From NCBI GenBank assembly GCA_002413305.1, contig DHWS01000142.1:1-55394 (forward strand): a stretch of 55,394 nt of DNA, read 5' to 3'. The translations under genes were made by a program, and so were the position numbers. The stretch is from Actinobacteria bacterium UBA5176 (GTDB lineage: Bacteria > Actinomycetota > UBA4738). This document shows positions 43,710 to 52,072 of the stretch, piece by piece. How positions within the stretch are numbered: the stretch's first letter is position 1; the number at the start of each line of letters is the position of its first letter. The notes under the pieces are model-generated. The model saw only the letters and a list, made by a program, of their open reading frames with translations, was not told where the DNA came from and did not search any database.

Positions 43710-44918
43710 TCAGGCGGGGACCAGCTCGTCGAGCTCGCCCCCCAGACCCATCGCGTAGAGCTCCCCTGCCTGGTCCTGGCCGAACGAGCTGAGCGAGGGG
43801 ACCGGTCCCGGTAAGGACCGGTGCCCGGTCACACGTCCGCCCGCCACCGACAGCGCCGAGAGGGTTCCGGTGCAGAGATCGCCGAACACATACGCCCCAT
43901 CCAGGTCCGGGATGGCGCTCCCCCGGTAGACGGTGCCGCCGATGATCGCGCATCCGCCGCTCTCGTGGCTGTACTCGAAGACGGGCGGGGTGGCCCCGGC
44001 CAGGCGGGGCCCGTTGTACAGATGGGTGCCCTCCAGGTTGCTCCAGCCGTAGTTCTGGCCGCCCTTCGAGCCCGCGGGCTGAAGATCCACTTCTTCCCAC
44101 TGGCCCTGCCCCACGTCTCCGATCCACAGGTCTCCGGTCATGGTGTCGAAGGAGAACCGCCATGGGTTGCGGAGCCCGTACGCCCAGATCTCGGGCCGGA
44201 TGCCCGTTCGGCCGACGAAGGGGTTATCTGGCGGCACCGAGTAGGCCGCGCCTCCCGACGGGCGAGGGTCGATGCGGAGCATCTTCGCCAGCAGCGTGCC
44301 CAGGTTCTGCCCGTAACGCTGCGGGTCGCCCTCGCTCCCGCCGTCGCCCATCCCGATATAGAGGTCGCCGTCGGGCCCGAACGCCAAGTCTCCACCGTTG
44401 TGGTTCGAAGCCGGTTGGTGGATGAGCAGGACCAGCCGCTGGGACTGGGAGGCCGCGCCGCTCGACCCCCACGCGAACTCCGCCACCCGGGTGTCGCCGT
44501 TCGTGTCGATGAAGTTCACGTAGCCGAACGCCCCGTCGGGGGAGAACGCCAATCCGAGCAAACCCTGTTCGCCGGCGTCCATGACCTGGCGCGAGATGTC
44601 GAGTACGGGGGTCGGGTCCACCCGCCCGCCCCGGATGGCCAGGACCTTCCCCTCCTTCTCGACCACGTACATCGCGGGGTCGCCCGGGCGGGTGACCAGC
44701 CCCACCGCTTCCTGGACCGTGGCGATCCTCCTGAGTCGAACCGCCGCCCGGGCGAGATCGGGCGAACCTCCGGGCGAGGAGCTCGCGGGCGAAGAAGCCT
44801 GCGTGCCTGACGCCGGCGGCGTCGAGTGGCCCCGGGTCGGCGAGCGCCCGCTCCCCCCGCCGCCACAGGCTGGGCCGAGCAGGCTCACCGCGGCCAGCGG
44901 GATCAGGAGGCGTCGCAT
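43710..44918 (-). CDS. PQQ-dependent sugar dehydrogenase lipoprotein
   Basis: 402 residues. The N-terminus is a lipoprotein signal with lipobox LLGPAC (Cys18). The beta-propeller of the glucose/sorbosone dehydrogenase family follows: GLLGLAFSPDG, NHNGGDLAFGPDGDLYIGMGDGG (active-site His and Asp), PEIWAYGLRNPWRFSFD and GSKGGQNYGWSNLEG. It oxidises aldose sugars at the outer membrane face with PQQ. No PQQ synthesis genes are in view. A TATCCT lies nine bases before the ATG. Confidence 0.9.
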   Translation of the reverse strand: MRRLLIPLAAVSLLGPACGGGGSGRSPTRGHSTPPASGTQASSPASSSPGGSPDLARAAVRLRRIATVQEAVGLVTRPGDPAMYVVEKEGKVLAIRGGRVDPTPVLDISRQVMDAGEQGLLGLAFSPDGAFGYVNFIDTNGDTRVAEFAWGSSGAASQSQRLVLLIHQPASNHNGGDLAFGPDGDLYIGMGDGGSEGDPQRYGQNLGTLLAKMLRIDPRPSGGAAYSVPPDNPFVGRTGIRPEIWAYGLRNPWRFSFDTMTGDLWIGDVGQGQWEEVDLQPAGSKGGQNYGWSNLEGTHLYNGPRLAGATPPVFEYSHESGGCAIIGGTVYRGSAIPDLDGAYVFGDLCTGTLSALSVAGGRVTGHRSLPGPVPSLSSFGQDQAGELYAMGLGGELDELVPA

Positions 44919-44927
44919 CCGGTCCTC

Positions 44928-44933
44928 AGGATA
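44928..44933 (-). promoter_or_regulatory. -10 box of the sugar dehydrogenase gene
   Basis: TATCCT on the minus strand lies nine bases before the ATG at 44918. The intervening GAGGA might alternatively serve as a ribosome site. Confidence 0.35.
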
Positions 44934-44942
44934 GGACGGCGC

Positions 44943-45812
44943 TCAACGGACGGTGGAGGCGATCCGGATGGCTTCGGCCTCGGAGAGCGAGGACTCGATC
45001 CGAAGCGTGACGGACCCGTCTTGCCACAGCAGGGCGTTCCCGGCCAGCCGGATCGAATCCGGCACCACGGTGCCGTCGGGCGCCAGGTACAGGATCTGGT
45101 GCACGGCCCCGGTCACCCAGAACCCGGGTCGCCCGTCGACCGTCACTGCCTTCACGATCGAACCAGCCCCCACGAGCTTCTCGATGAACGCCTCGTCGGC
45201 GGTGGCCTGGAATTCGGTCAGCAGCAGGCCGACCCCCGTGGCCGACGTCTCCGGCAGTCCCGGTCCGGCACGGTACACGAACGACACCTGGCCGCCGGGC
45301 AGCGACTGGTTGAGGAAGACGGATGCTTCCACGAGCCGGGGATCGTGTGGAACGAGGACGCTCCACACGGCCCGTTCCCGGGCCGTTTGGAGCGAAACGG
45401 GAGCCCCGAGCTCCAAGTTCTGCCCGAAGGGCGTACCGGAAGGAGGAGGCGGAAGGTGGGGGACCCGGGTGATCTTCACCCCACCCAGCCCAAGCCAGCC
45501 CGCCACGGCTTCCCTCGCGGCCGGCGAGAACACGACGACCCCCGCCGCCAACACGGCCACCGCCGCCGCGACCGCCACGGCCCGGCGCCAGCCCTCGGAT
45601 GCGCCGACACGGACGACAGGCCGGTCGGGCGGCCGCCGAACCAGGCGCACCACGCCCAGACGCACGCTGGCCCGGGGAGGCTCCGCGAGCAGCCGAGTTC
45701 GAACCGCCGCCGCCAGCTTCACGCCGGCCACCTCGGGCGGCGGCACGGCGAGGAGCGGCCCCAGGTCCCGGAGCCGGCCCTCGAGCTCACCCGCGTCCAT
45801 CGCCTCACGCAT
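44943..45812 (-). CDS. Membrane anti-sigma-like protein downstream of ECF sigma
   Basis: 289 residues from the ATG at 45812, with GGGAGGTGAT upstream inside the sigma gene. The N-terminal 90 residues are cytoplasmic, one helix follows (AVAVAAAVAVLAAGVVVF), and the outer part has a DUF4367-like pattern (GQVSFVYRAG...GRPGFWVTGAVHQILYL). There is no HxxxCxxC zinc motif. The 8-base overlap with the sigma gene and the topology suggest an anti-sigma factor. Confidence 0.78.
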   Translation of the reverse strand: MREAMDAGELEGRLRDLGPLLAVPPPEVAGVKLAAAVRTRLLAEPPRASVRLGVVRLVRRPPDRPVVRVGASEGWRRAVAVAAAVAVLAAGVVVFSPAAREAVAGWLGLGGVKITRVPHLPPPPSGTPFGQNLELGAPVSLQTARERAVWSVLVPHDPRLVEASVFLNQSLPGGQVSFVYRAGPGLPETSATGVGLLLTEFQATADEAFIEKLVGAGSIVKAVTVDGRPGFWVTGAVHQILYLAPDGTVVPDSIRLAGNALLWQDGSVTLRIESSLSEAEAIRIASTVR

Positions 45813-46365
45813 CCGGCATCACCTCCCGAAGCCTGGCCATCGCCCGGGAGAGCCTCGACTTCACGGTCCCCCGTGCGCACCCCAGAGCCTCGGCCATCTC
45901 CGCCTCCGACAGGTCGAACCAGAACCGGTAGGCCACGACCAGACGGTCCTCGGGCCGGAGCCGGTTCAGCGCGGCGATCAGCTCGTCCCGGCGCTCCTGC
46001 TCGAGGGCCGCCCGCTCCGGCGATGGGGCCGCATCGTCCCGCGAACGGCCCTCGGCAGCCTGCCCGGCGCGGAGGGCGAGCGCCGCGCTTCGCCGGCCTG
46101 CCCGGCGCCGGTTGATCGCTTCGTTCGCCACGATCCGCAGGAGCCACGGGCGGAACGGCTTGCCGGTCCGGAACCGGCCCAGCGCGCCGTAGGCCTTCAC
46201 GAAGGCCTCCTGCGCCGCGTCTTGAGCGTCGGCCGGGCCGGCGATGACGTAGGCCGTGCGAACCGCAAGGGTCTGGTACCTCCTTACCAGTTCCTCGTAA
46301 GCGCCCGCGTCCCCGCCTCTCGCCCGTTCGACGAGCTCCGAGTCCTCCAGTGGACGGCCCCCCAT
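45805..46365 (-). CDS. ECF RNA polymerase sigma factor (SigE/RpoE-like)
   Basis: 186 residues. Region 2 reads LVRRYQTLAVRTAYVIAGPADAQDAAQEAFVKAYGALGRFR and region 4 reads LRPEDRLVVAYRFWFDLSEAEMAEALGCARGTVKSRLSRAMARLR. It is followed by an overlapping membrane partner gene. A GGAACC-N16-CGTAGA promoter of ECF type lies just upstream, consistent with autoregulation. Confidence 0.92.
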   Translation of the reverse strand: MGGRPLEDSELVERARGGDAGAYEELVRRYQTLAVRTAYVIAGPADAQDAAQEAFVKAYGALGRFRTGKPFRPWLLRIVANEAINRRRAGRRSAALALRAGQAAEGRSRDDAAPSPERAALEQERRDELIAALNRLRPEDRLVVAYRFWFDLSEAEMAEALGCARGTVKSRLSRAMARLREVMPDA

Positions 46366-46383
46366 GGAGTGATTCCACCCTTC

Positions 46384-46411
46384 TCTACGCCCGCGGTAAA
46401 GGACCGGTTCC
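46384..46411 (-). promoter_or_regulatory. ECF-type promoter (GGAACC-N16-CGTAGA)
   Basis: On the minus strand the -35 GGAACC (46411-46406) and -10 CGTAGA (46389-46384) are 16 bases apart, the classical actinobacterial/RpoE ECF spacing. The -10 ends 18 bases before the sigma start codon. This is the clearest promoter in the window. Confidence 0.75.
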
Positions 46412-46476
46412 CGAGGCCTGTTCGTTCGCCGACGAGAGGGGCTCGGTCGTGCCGAAGCGACAGGTCGCCTTGCCGC

Positions 46477-47457
46477 TCAGGCTTCCGGCGCGGCTTCGAC
46501 GGGTTCGGCGTCCTGGACCGTCTGCGGCTCCGATCCGCCGCCGCCATCCGAGGCGCGGGACGAGGGCCGAAGCGCCATCCGGACCAGGACGAACAGGCAT
46601 ACCGCCACCACGGCCGCGCTGGACCATTGGCTCCCGGTCAGGCCGATGAACCGGTTCTCGACGCGCAGGAAGTCGGTGATGATGCGCCCGGTCCCGTACC
46701 AGAGCGCGAACGTGGCGATCAGCACCCCCCGCCGGCGTGGCTTCCGGTTCAGGGACACCAGGAACACCACCAGGCCCATCGCGATGAAGTAGTCGTAGAA
46801 GGCGGTCTGGTGCACCCCCACCCCGTGGGCGATGGCGTGGAAGGTCGAGCCGTACAGGGTGGCTCCGGCGCGGGTGATGACCTGCGTCCGGCCTCCATGC
46901 AGAACGGTGGTGCACGAGGTGCCGGTACAGTCGTAGCCGGAGAGGTTCCCGCCGGCGTACTTGAATGCGAAGAACCAGGAGGTCGGCTTGCCGAGGTGGT
47001 CGCCGATGATGAGGTCCCCCACCCGGCCGATCACGATGCCGAGCGGCAGCCCGATGGCGGCCGAGTCCAGGCCCGCCACGAAGTCCAGCTTCAGCCGTCG
47101 CACCACGAAGTAACTGGCGATCATGGCTCCGACGATCCCCCCGATCAGGCTGAGGCCACCCTTGTAGATCTCGAGCACGCTGACGACGTTCGTGAACTCC
47201 GACAGGTGTGTGAAGACGTAGGCGACCCGGGATCCGATGATCGTCCCGATCAGCGCCCAGAACAGGATCGTGCCGACGGCCTCCTCGGGGTACCCGCGTT
47301 TGCGCGCTTCGAGTCCCAGCACGAACGACCCCGCCAGGAACCCCACCGCGATGCCGACCCCGTGCGGGGAGATGGCGAAGTGGCTGCCGAACCGGAAGCG
47401 GTCGAGCACCTTCCAGCTGATCGAGGCGAGAGGGGTCAGGACGGACAGGGGCGCCAT
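46477..47457 (-). CDS. Lgt-family membrane protein with altered active-site motifs
   Basis: 326 residues with seven or eight helices in the Lgt (prolipoprotein diacylglyceryl transferase) layout. The segment equal to E. coli WDGGMSFHGG, holding essential His103, is YKGGLSLIGGIVG here, with Ile for His. The signature GRxGNFINGE reads GRVGDLIIGDHLG, keeping the Arg but changing the Asn residues. YGTGRIITDFLR keeps the late Arg. An inserted loop has two Cys (YDCTGTSCTT). It may be a paralogue with another acyl or lipid substrate. A TACAGT lies nine bases before the ATG. Confidence 0.75.
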   Translation of the reverse strand: MAPLSVLTPLASISWKVLDRFRFGSHFAISPHGVGIAVGFLAGSFVLGLEARKRGYPEEAVGTILFWALIGTIIGSRVAYVFTHLSEFTNVVSVLEIYKGGLSLIGGIVGAMIASYFVVRRLKLDFVAGLDSAAIGLPLGIVIGRVGDLIIGDHLGKPTSWFFAFKYAGGNLSGYDCTGTSCTTVLHGGRTQVITRAGATLYGSTFHAIAHGVGVHQTAFYDYFIAMGLVVFLVSLNRKPRRRGVLIATFALWYGTGRIITDFLRVENRFIGLTGSQWSSAAVVAVCLFVLVRMALRPSSRASDGGGGSEPQTVQDAEPVEAAPEA

Positions 47458-47466
47458 GAGGCGTTC

Positions 47467-47472
47467 ACTGTA
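47467..47472 (-). promoter_or_regulatory. -10 box of the Lgt-like gene
   Basis: TACAGT on the minus strand lies nine bases before the ATG at 47457, with no ribosome site. It implies an internal leaderless start after the PAP2 gene. Confidence 0.4.
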
Positions 47473-47500
47473 GCGGCGCACAGGTCCGGTCGGCAGCCGC

Positions 47501-48100
47501 TCAGGCGTTTCCACAGAGGAGGGGGGAGACGGCGACGCTCCACACGTCCGCCACGCCGCGCCCCAGCAGCAGCCCGCCGACCACGTCCGCGGGGTAGTGG
47601 ACGCCGAGGTACACGCGCGAGGCCCCGACCACCCCGGCCAGGCCGGCAGCACCGGCCCGGACCGTTGCGGGCGCGTCGAGGTCGCGGGTCAGCACGGTGA
47701 GGAAGGCGAGCAGCACCGCTGGGTGGCTGCTCGGCCACGACGTCCCCCGGGGGCGCTCGATCAGCAACCGGACATCCTTCAAGGCGTGGTACGGGCGGGG
47801 CCGAAGGAACACCTTCTTGACGAGCTGGCCGATCCCCCACATCGCGCCCGCCGCGCCGAAAGCGTCCACGGCCTGGCGGCGACGTCCCTTCGCCGCGATC
47901 GTGGCGGCGGCCCCGGCCGCTGCCCAGATCGACCCGAGCTCGGTGACCGTTCGGAAGAATCGGTCCGCCGACCGCCCCCGGTCACGGTTGGCGGCCGTGT
48001 ACGCGCGGCGATCCAGGTCCCGCCCCCTGCCCTTCGCCGTCGCCACGGCGACGGCGAGCGCAGCCGCGCCGGCCAGGAGCGGGAAGCGGCGGCCGCTCAT
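47501..48100 (-). CDS. PAP2-family phosphatase
   Basis: 199 residues. The three PAP2 motifs are present: KKVFLRPRP, WPSSHPA and SRVYLGVHYPADV. Several hydrophobic helices make it an integral membrane phosphatase, probably on phosphatidate or undecaprenyl diphosphate-like lipids. It lies 43 bases upstream of the Lgt-like gene on the same strand, so both may act on lipids. Confidence 0.88.
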   Translation of the reverse strand: MSGRRFPLLAGAAALAVAVATAKGRGRDLDRRAYTAANRDRGRSADRFFRTVTELGSIWAAAGAAATIAAKGRRRQAVDAFGAAGAMWGIGQLVKKVFLRPRPYHALKDVRLLIERPRGTSWPSSHPAVLLAFLTVLTRDLDAPATVRAGAAGLAGVVGASRVYLGVHYPADVVGGLLLGRGVADVWSVAVSPLLCGNA

Positions 48101-48224
48101 GCCACCAGCCTGCGGCTTCGGTCCGGAGCCTCGCGCACAGGTTCAGCGTATCCGGTCGGCCGGGGCCGATACCGGCATCGGGTGGGGTAGATTCAGGGGC
48201 GAAGGACGCCGAGAGGAGGCGCTG

Positions 48225-48602
48225 GTGCTCGACCACGGTTCGGAAGGACATGAAGGGCCTGGGCGGAACCCGGCCGGTGAGTCGCTCCCGCCCACCGGCG
48301 ACGAGCAGCGGCACGACCAGGCTTCTCTCAAGGAGCTGCAGCGGGTCCGCCAGATCCGGGTGGTGAAGGTGCTGGTGGCCCTCGTCATCCTGGTCATCCT
48401 GGCGATCTTCGTGATCGGGAACTCCCAGCGGGTGCCGGTCGACTTCGTCTTCGGCACGCACCGGGCGCGACTGATCTGGGTGATGGTCGGGTGCATCGTC
48501 CTGGGCGGGATCGCGGGGTACCTGATCGGCAGGCCGGGGAGGCAGGTCCGGTTCCGCCACCGGGCCGAACACGACCGCGGGAAGGCCGGACCGGAACACT
48601 AG
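48225..48602 (+). CDS. LapA-domain membrane protein
   Basis: 125 residues from the GTG at 48225, with GAGGAGG upstream. After a hydrophilic 45-residue N-terminus come two helices (VLVALVILVILAIFVIGNSQRVPVDFVFG and LIWVMVGCIVLGGIAGYLIG), the DUF1049/LapA pattern in which NSQxVxVDF joins the helices. The C-terminus is basic. In proteobacteria LapA helps envelope assembly; in actinobacteria the role is unknown. Confidence 0.8.
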   Translation: MLDHGSEGHEGPGRNPAGESLPPTGDEQRHDQASLKELQRVRQIRVVKVLVALVILVILAIFVIGNSQRVPVDFVFGTHRARLIWVMVGCIVLGGIAGYLIGRPGRQVRFRHRAEHDRGKAGPEH

Positions 48603-48632
48603 CCAGCCACCGGTCACCGCCGCCGACGATCG

Positions 48633-49082
48633 CTAGGACCAGCTCTCCGCCTGCCGCTTCTGCGCGGTCGCCCCCCGCCGCAGGATCATCCCCGCCCCGA
48701 GCGCCCCGACCGCCCGGGCGGCGATCTCCCCCAGCGGGCCACCCTTGAACCGGTACTCGACCCGGTGGCGAAGGTGGGTCCGTCGACCCCCGTCGAGGGG
48801 TTCGAGCCACGTCTCGACCACACCGTCCACGATCCCGTGCATCTCCACCTTCGAGTGCTCGGCCTCCTCCAGCTCCACCACCTTCATCAAGGTCCTGGCT
48901 CGGGCACCCAGGAACCGAAGCTCGGTCGTGTAGGTCGAACCCTTCCGTAGCCCGCCCTTCGGGACGTCGGCAACCTTCACGATGTGCCGATCCCAGGCAG
49001 GAAGGTTGTTCGGGTCGGCGACCACGCCCCAGACGCGTTCGGGAGGCGCGTCGACCTCCAGCGACACCTGGACGACGGTCAT
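48633..49082 (-). CDS. SRPBCC (START-like) family protein
   Basis: 149 residues. The N-terminal VSLEVDAPPERVWGVVADPNNLPAW is the standard opening of polyketide-cyclase/dehydrase-like START domains, and the long C-terminal helix is present. It would bind a hydrophobic ligand. Its stop is 31 bases from that of the LapA gene (convergent). Confidence 0.85.
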   Translation of the reverse strand: MTVVQVSLEVDAPPERVWGVVADPNNLPAWDRHIVKVADVPKGGLRKGSTYTTELRFLGARARTLMKVVELEEAEHSKVEMHGIVDGVVETWLEPLDGGRRTHLRHRVEYRFKGGPLGEIAARAVGALGAGMILRRGATAQKRQAESWS

Positions 49083-49095
49083 CTGGCCACCCCGG

Positions 49096-50097
49096 TCACG
49101 CCGTCACCGTACCGCTGGTCCATCCCTCCCACCAAACCAGCCGGTCGGGGCGGAGCCGGATCAACACCTGGGGGTCGGCTTGGGGCCCGGCCACCGCTTC
49201 GATCGCCCGATCCAGTGCGGCCCGTCCCCGTTCGACCTGTCTCGGGTCGAAGACCTCGGCGGTCCCCTGGAAGAGCATGCCGGCCATGTCGGCCGCCCGC
49301 CAGGCCGAGGCGTGATCGGCGGTGAGGGCGGCTGGGGGGCGTTCTCCCACATGGGCGGCCCGCAGCAGCCGCTCCGGCACGACGACGTGGTAGGCGCCCT
49401 GCGATTCGACCCGGCGCCATCGCGCGGGCAGGACCGTGAGTTCGTTCCGTTCCCCGGCGAGGCCCAGGCCTCCCTCGCCCGCTTCACCGACCGCCTCGCG
49501 CACCCGCGCCGGGATCCGGCCGTCGAGCGGGGCCGCCCGGTGCAGCGCGGCGAACGCCGGACGCGAACCGGGGCGGCGGGGCCGGGCCGGCCACTCGCCC
49601 CACGGTGCTTCACCACCGTCGGGATCCACCACCAGGCCTCCCACGAGCCGCAGCGAGGCGAACACCCGGCCCGGAGGGGACCAGGCGAACGGCATCTTGC
49701 TCGCGTCGACCGCGTATCCGGCGAAGAACCGTGCATTGCGAAACGTGAACCGGGTGGCGGCCGAGACCAGGCGCGGGCCGGCCACCGCCGCCGCGGGCCA
49801 GGACAGCGGGTCGAGGGCGTCGTACGTTCGGGCCACCCCCCGGAAGGCGACGGCCCGGTCGCCGGTTCGAACCAGCCCCGCGACCAGCGGGTTCCTCCGC
49901 CACGCCCTCGCCTTGACCGACGTCCGGGCGGTGGTCACCCAGAGCCGGCCCCCATCTAGCGCGTAGACCATCGGCGTGAGGTGGATCCGGCCGCCGTGGA
50001 GAACGGCCAGGTAGCAGAGCGCGCCCCCCTCGAACGTGTCTCGGGCCGAACGCGGCAGGCGCGTCCGCCCGACCGGCAGCATCGAGCCGGTCGTCAC
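49096..50097 (-). CDS. Pyridoxamine-5'-phosphate-oxidase-like flavin/F420 protein with long C-terminus
   Basis: 333 residues from a GTG that overlaps the CPBP stop (GTGA). The first 120 residues fit the split-barrel FMN/F420-binding family (ALCYLAVLHGGRIHLTPMVYALDGGRLWVTTARTSVKARAWRRNPLVAGL). The remaining 200 residues repeat barrel-like features (LAGERNELTVLPARWRRVE; ADMAGMLFQGTAEVFD), suggesting two split-barrel domains in one chain. The substrate is unknown. Confidence 0.75.
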   Translation of the reverse strand: MTTGSMLPVGRTRLPRSARDTFEGGALCYLAVLHGGRIHLTPMVYALDGGRLWVTTARTSVKARAWRRNPLVAGLVRTGDRAVAFRGVARTYDALDPLSWPAAAVAGPRLVSAATRFTFRNARFFAGYAVDASKMPFAWSPPGRVFASLRLVGGLVVDPDGGEAPWGEWPARPRRPGSRPAFAALHRAAPLDGRIPARVREAVGEAGEGGLGLAGERNELTVLPARWRRVESQGAYHVVVPERLLRAAHVGERPPAALTADHASAWRAADMAGMLFQGTAEVFDPRQVERGRAALDRAIEAVAGPQADPQVLIRLRPDRLVWWEGWTSGTVTA

Positions 50098-50771
50098 GGC
50101 GAGCCGGGGCGTGCGCGGGGGGCGGCCCAGGCCACTCCAGACCGCGACGCACGGCCGGCAGCGGCGCCGCCCGGCGGGCGGGCCAGCATCAACGTGGTCC
50201 ACACTGAGTGGCACAGGAGGCTGGCCAGTACGCCGTGCGTCCACAGCGCCAAACCGCCCCACACGGCACCCGAGACGATCGCGCCGGCCAGGATCGGCAG
50301 GCTCTCGCTCGCCGTGTTGGCGATCACGTAGGCCCCCCACGTGATGGCCGCAGCCACCACCCACCCCGCGGCGGAGGACAGCCGCTCCTGGAACAATCCC
50401 CGCCAGAACAGCTCCTCCCCGGGGGCGATGACGGCCGCGGCCAGGACCAGGGCCACCGGCAGCGCGAGACCTTTCCGCTGGTCGTAGATCTCGGCCACGT
50501 GGCGGTCGAACACCGGCCATCGCCGCACGACCAGCACGAACGCCACGGTGACGCCGTAGAGGGCCAGCCCGGAGGCGATGCCCCACAAGACCGCCCAGGG
50601 CACCGCCAGTCGCGGCGACAGCGCCAGACGGCCGGTGGCCAGCGCCGCCAGCCCGGCTCCCCCGCTGGCGATCCCCATCGCCACCCACACGCTCAGCCTC
50701 CGGGCGGCGACCAGCCGCCATGCGGCGAGGACGGTGACACCCCCCACGGCCATGATGGTGAGCGTCAGCAT
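50094..50771 (-). CDS. CPBP-family intramembrane protease-like protein
   Basis: 225 residues with about eight helices. Motif 1 is clear (PGEELFWRGLFQE, EExxxR) and the last His is in SLLCHSVWTTLM. The middle FxxxH motif reads YVIANTASE, with Asn in place of His, so protease activity is doubtful. The family includes CAAX-type and bacteriocin-immunity proteases. Its stop overlaps the following flavin-protein gene. Confidence 0.8.
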   Translation of the reverse strand: MLTLTIMAVGGVTVLAAWRLVAARRLSVWVAMGIASGGAGLAALATGRLALSPRLAVPWAVLWGIASGLALYGVTVAFVLVVRRWPVFDRHVAEIYDQRKGLALPVALVLAAAVIAPGEELFWRGLFQERLSSAAGWVVAAAITWGAYVIANTASESLPILAGAIVSGAVWGGLALWTHGVLASLLCHSVWTTLMLARPPGGAAAGRASRSGVAWAAPRARPGSP

Positions 50772-50811
50772 GGAGCCGGCCCTCCGACGGCGCGCGGTCT
50801 TCTTCCCCCGG

Positions 50812-51579
50812 TCACGGCAGGAATCGGACCTTCGCCGCGATCTCCGCCGCGAACGCCGTGATCACCGCGAGGTAGAAGAACCCCGTGGCCGATTGCACGG
50901 CCTGGGGACGGGTGCCTCGAAGCGTCAGCCGGATCATGACGGCGATCAGCCCGGTGCAGGCCACCATCCCGATCGCGATCAGCGTGGAGCTGCCTGCCAG
51001 CGTGAGCAGGGGGTTCAGCGAGTTCGACGCGGCCTGGCCGGCTCCGCCCGAATGGAACCCGCCGGCCAGCACCGCACCCAGCTCGAGCGCTACGGAGCCG
51101 ATCAGGGCCCAGGCCATGCGGTTGATGGGCCCGCGGGGGAGCTTCCGTTCGGTCAGGTACCAGTGCCCCAGCAGCAACCCATCCAGCACGGCGCCGGAGA
51201 AGGCCGCGCCCGCCAGCAACTGGAAGAACGACAGGGCGACGGATTCGTCCGACGTTCGGGCGAACGCGAACAGCACCGCCACGGCCAGCCCGACGCTCGC
51301 CAGACCGAGCACTCGCGCCGCGAGCCTCGCCTTGAGCGCCATCAGCGCCATCCAGACCAGCGTGGCGCCGGCCAGCCCGAAGGCGAGCGTGACGGCCAGG
51401 TGCCCTCCTCCAACGGCCGGGTCGAAGCCCGCCCTGCCCGATGCGCCTGCGGAGGCGGCCAACGCCAGCACCACCAGGCCGGCCAAGTAGAAGAACCCCC
51501 GCCGGACCTCGCGCCACAGCGGGGTGAGGAACAGGAAGCCCGCCCCACCGGCCGCCGTTTCGGCCATCACTAGGGCCAT
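50812..51579 (-). CDS. Seven- to eight-helix membrane protein, unknown
   Basis: 255 residues from the ATG at 51579; GTG codons at 51582 and 51600 are alternatives. It is almost wholly hydrophobic, with FFYLAGLVVLALAASAGA, LAFGLAGATLVWMALMAL, a LLLGHWYLTERKLPRGPINR loop with a lone His, and a final helix near FFYLAVITAFAAEIA. I do not recognise the family. It precedes the CPBP gene on the same strand, 40 bases away. Confidence 0.65.
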   Translation of the reverse strand: MALVMAETAAGGAGFLFLTPLWREVRRGFFYLAGLVVLALAASAGASGRAGFDPAVGGGHLAVTLAFGLAGATLVWMALMALKARLAARVLGLASVGLAVAVLFAFARTSDESVALSFFQLLAGAAFSGAVLDGLLLGHWYLTERKLPRGPINRMAWALIGSVALELGAVLAGGFHSGGAGQAASNSLNPLLTLAGSSTLIAIGMVACTGLIAVMIRLTLRGTRPQAVQSATGFFYLAVITAFAAEIAAKVRFLP

Positions 51580-51614
51580 CACGCCCGCCGGGCCTTTCAC
51601 GGGCCCGCCACCGG

Positions 51615-51643
51615 TTGAGGGTTCGCGGTCACGCGGATAGCGT
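51615..51643 (+). promoter_or_regulatory. Promoter of the hotdog thioesterase gene
   Basis: TTGAGG (51615-51620), a 17-base spacer and TAGCGT (51638-51643) are followed after eight bases by the ATG. It is the only leaderless candidate in the window with a good -35. Confidence 0.6.
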
Positions 51644-51651
51644 ATCGGCCG

Positions 51652-52059
51652 ATGCTTCACGCAGACGCGAGCGACCTGGTCGGGGTCGAAGCCAGCCTGG
51701 GGGTGACGGTCACCGCCGACATGACCGCCCCGGCCATGGGATCGGGGGACGTCCCGGTGCTGGCCACGCCGATCGTGATCGCCCTGATCGAGCGCGCCGC
51801 CGTGAAAGCGGTGCAACCCCGGCTCGATCCGGCGCTGACCACGATCGGGGTCTCGGTCGAGGTGAACCACGTCGGCGCCACCCCGGTCGGGGCCCGCGTC
51901 CGAGCTCGCGCCCAGGTGGATTACGTGGAGAACCGGCGGCTCACGTTCGTCGTGCATGTCTTCGACAAGGCGGGCGAGGTCGCCGAGGGAACCCACGTCC
52001 GCATGATCGTGGACCGTGAGCGGTTCCTGGCGTCGGCCGCCAAGCGCCACGGGCGCTAG
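51652..52059 (+). CDS. FlK-type hotdog thioesterase
   Basis: 135 residues. Thr39 (VLATP), Glu47 (ALIERAA) and His73 (EVNHVGATPVG) keep exactly the spacing of the Thr42/Glu50/His76 triad known from fluoroacetyl-CoA thioesterase FlK. The C-terminus EVAEGTHVRMIVDRERF is also family-like. It hydrolyses a small acyl-CoA. Fluoroacetyl-CoA itself is not implied. Confidence 0.85.
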   Translation: MLHADASDLVGVEASLGVTVTADMTAPAMGSGDVPVLATPIVIALIERAAVKAVQPRLDPALTTIGVSVEVNHVGATPVGARVRARAQVDYVENRRLTFVVHVFDKAGEVAEGTHVRMIVDRERFLASAAKRHGR

Positions 52060-52072
52060 GGAGCCGACGCGT

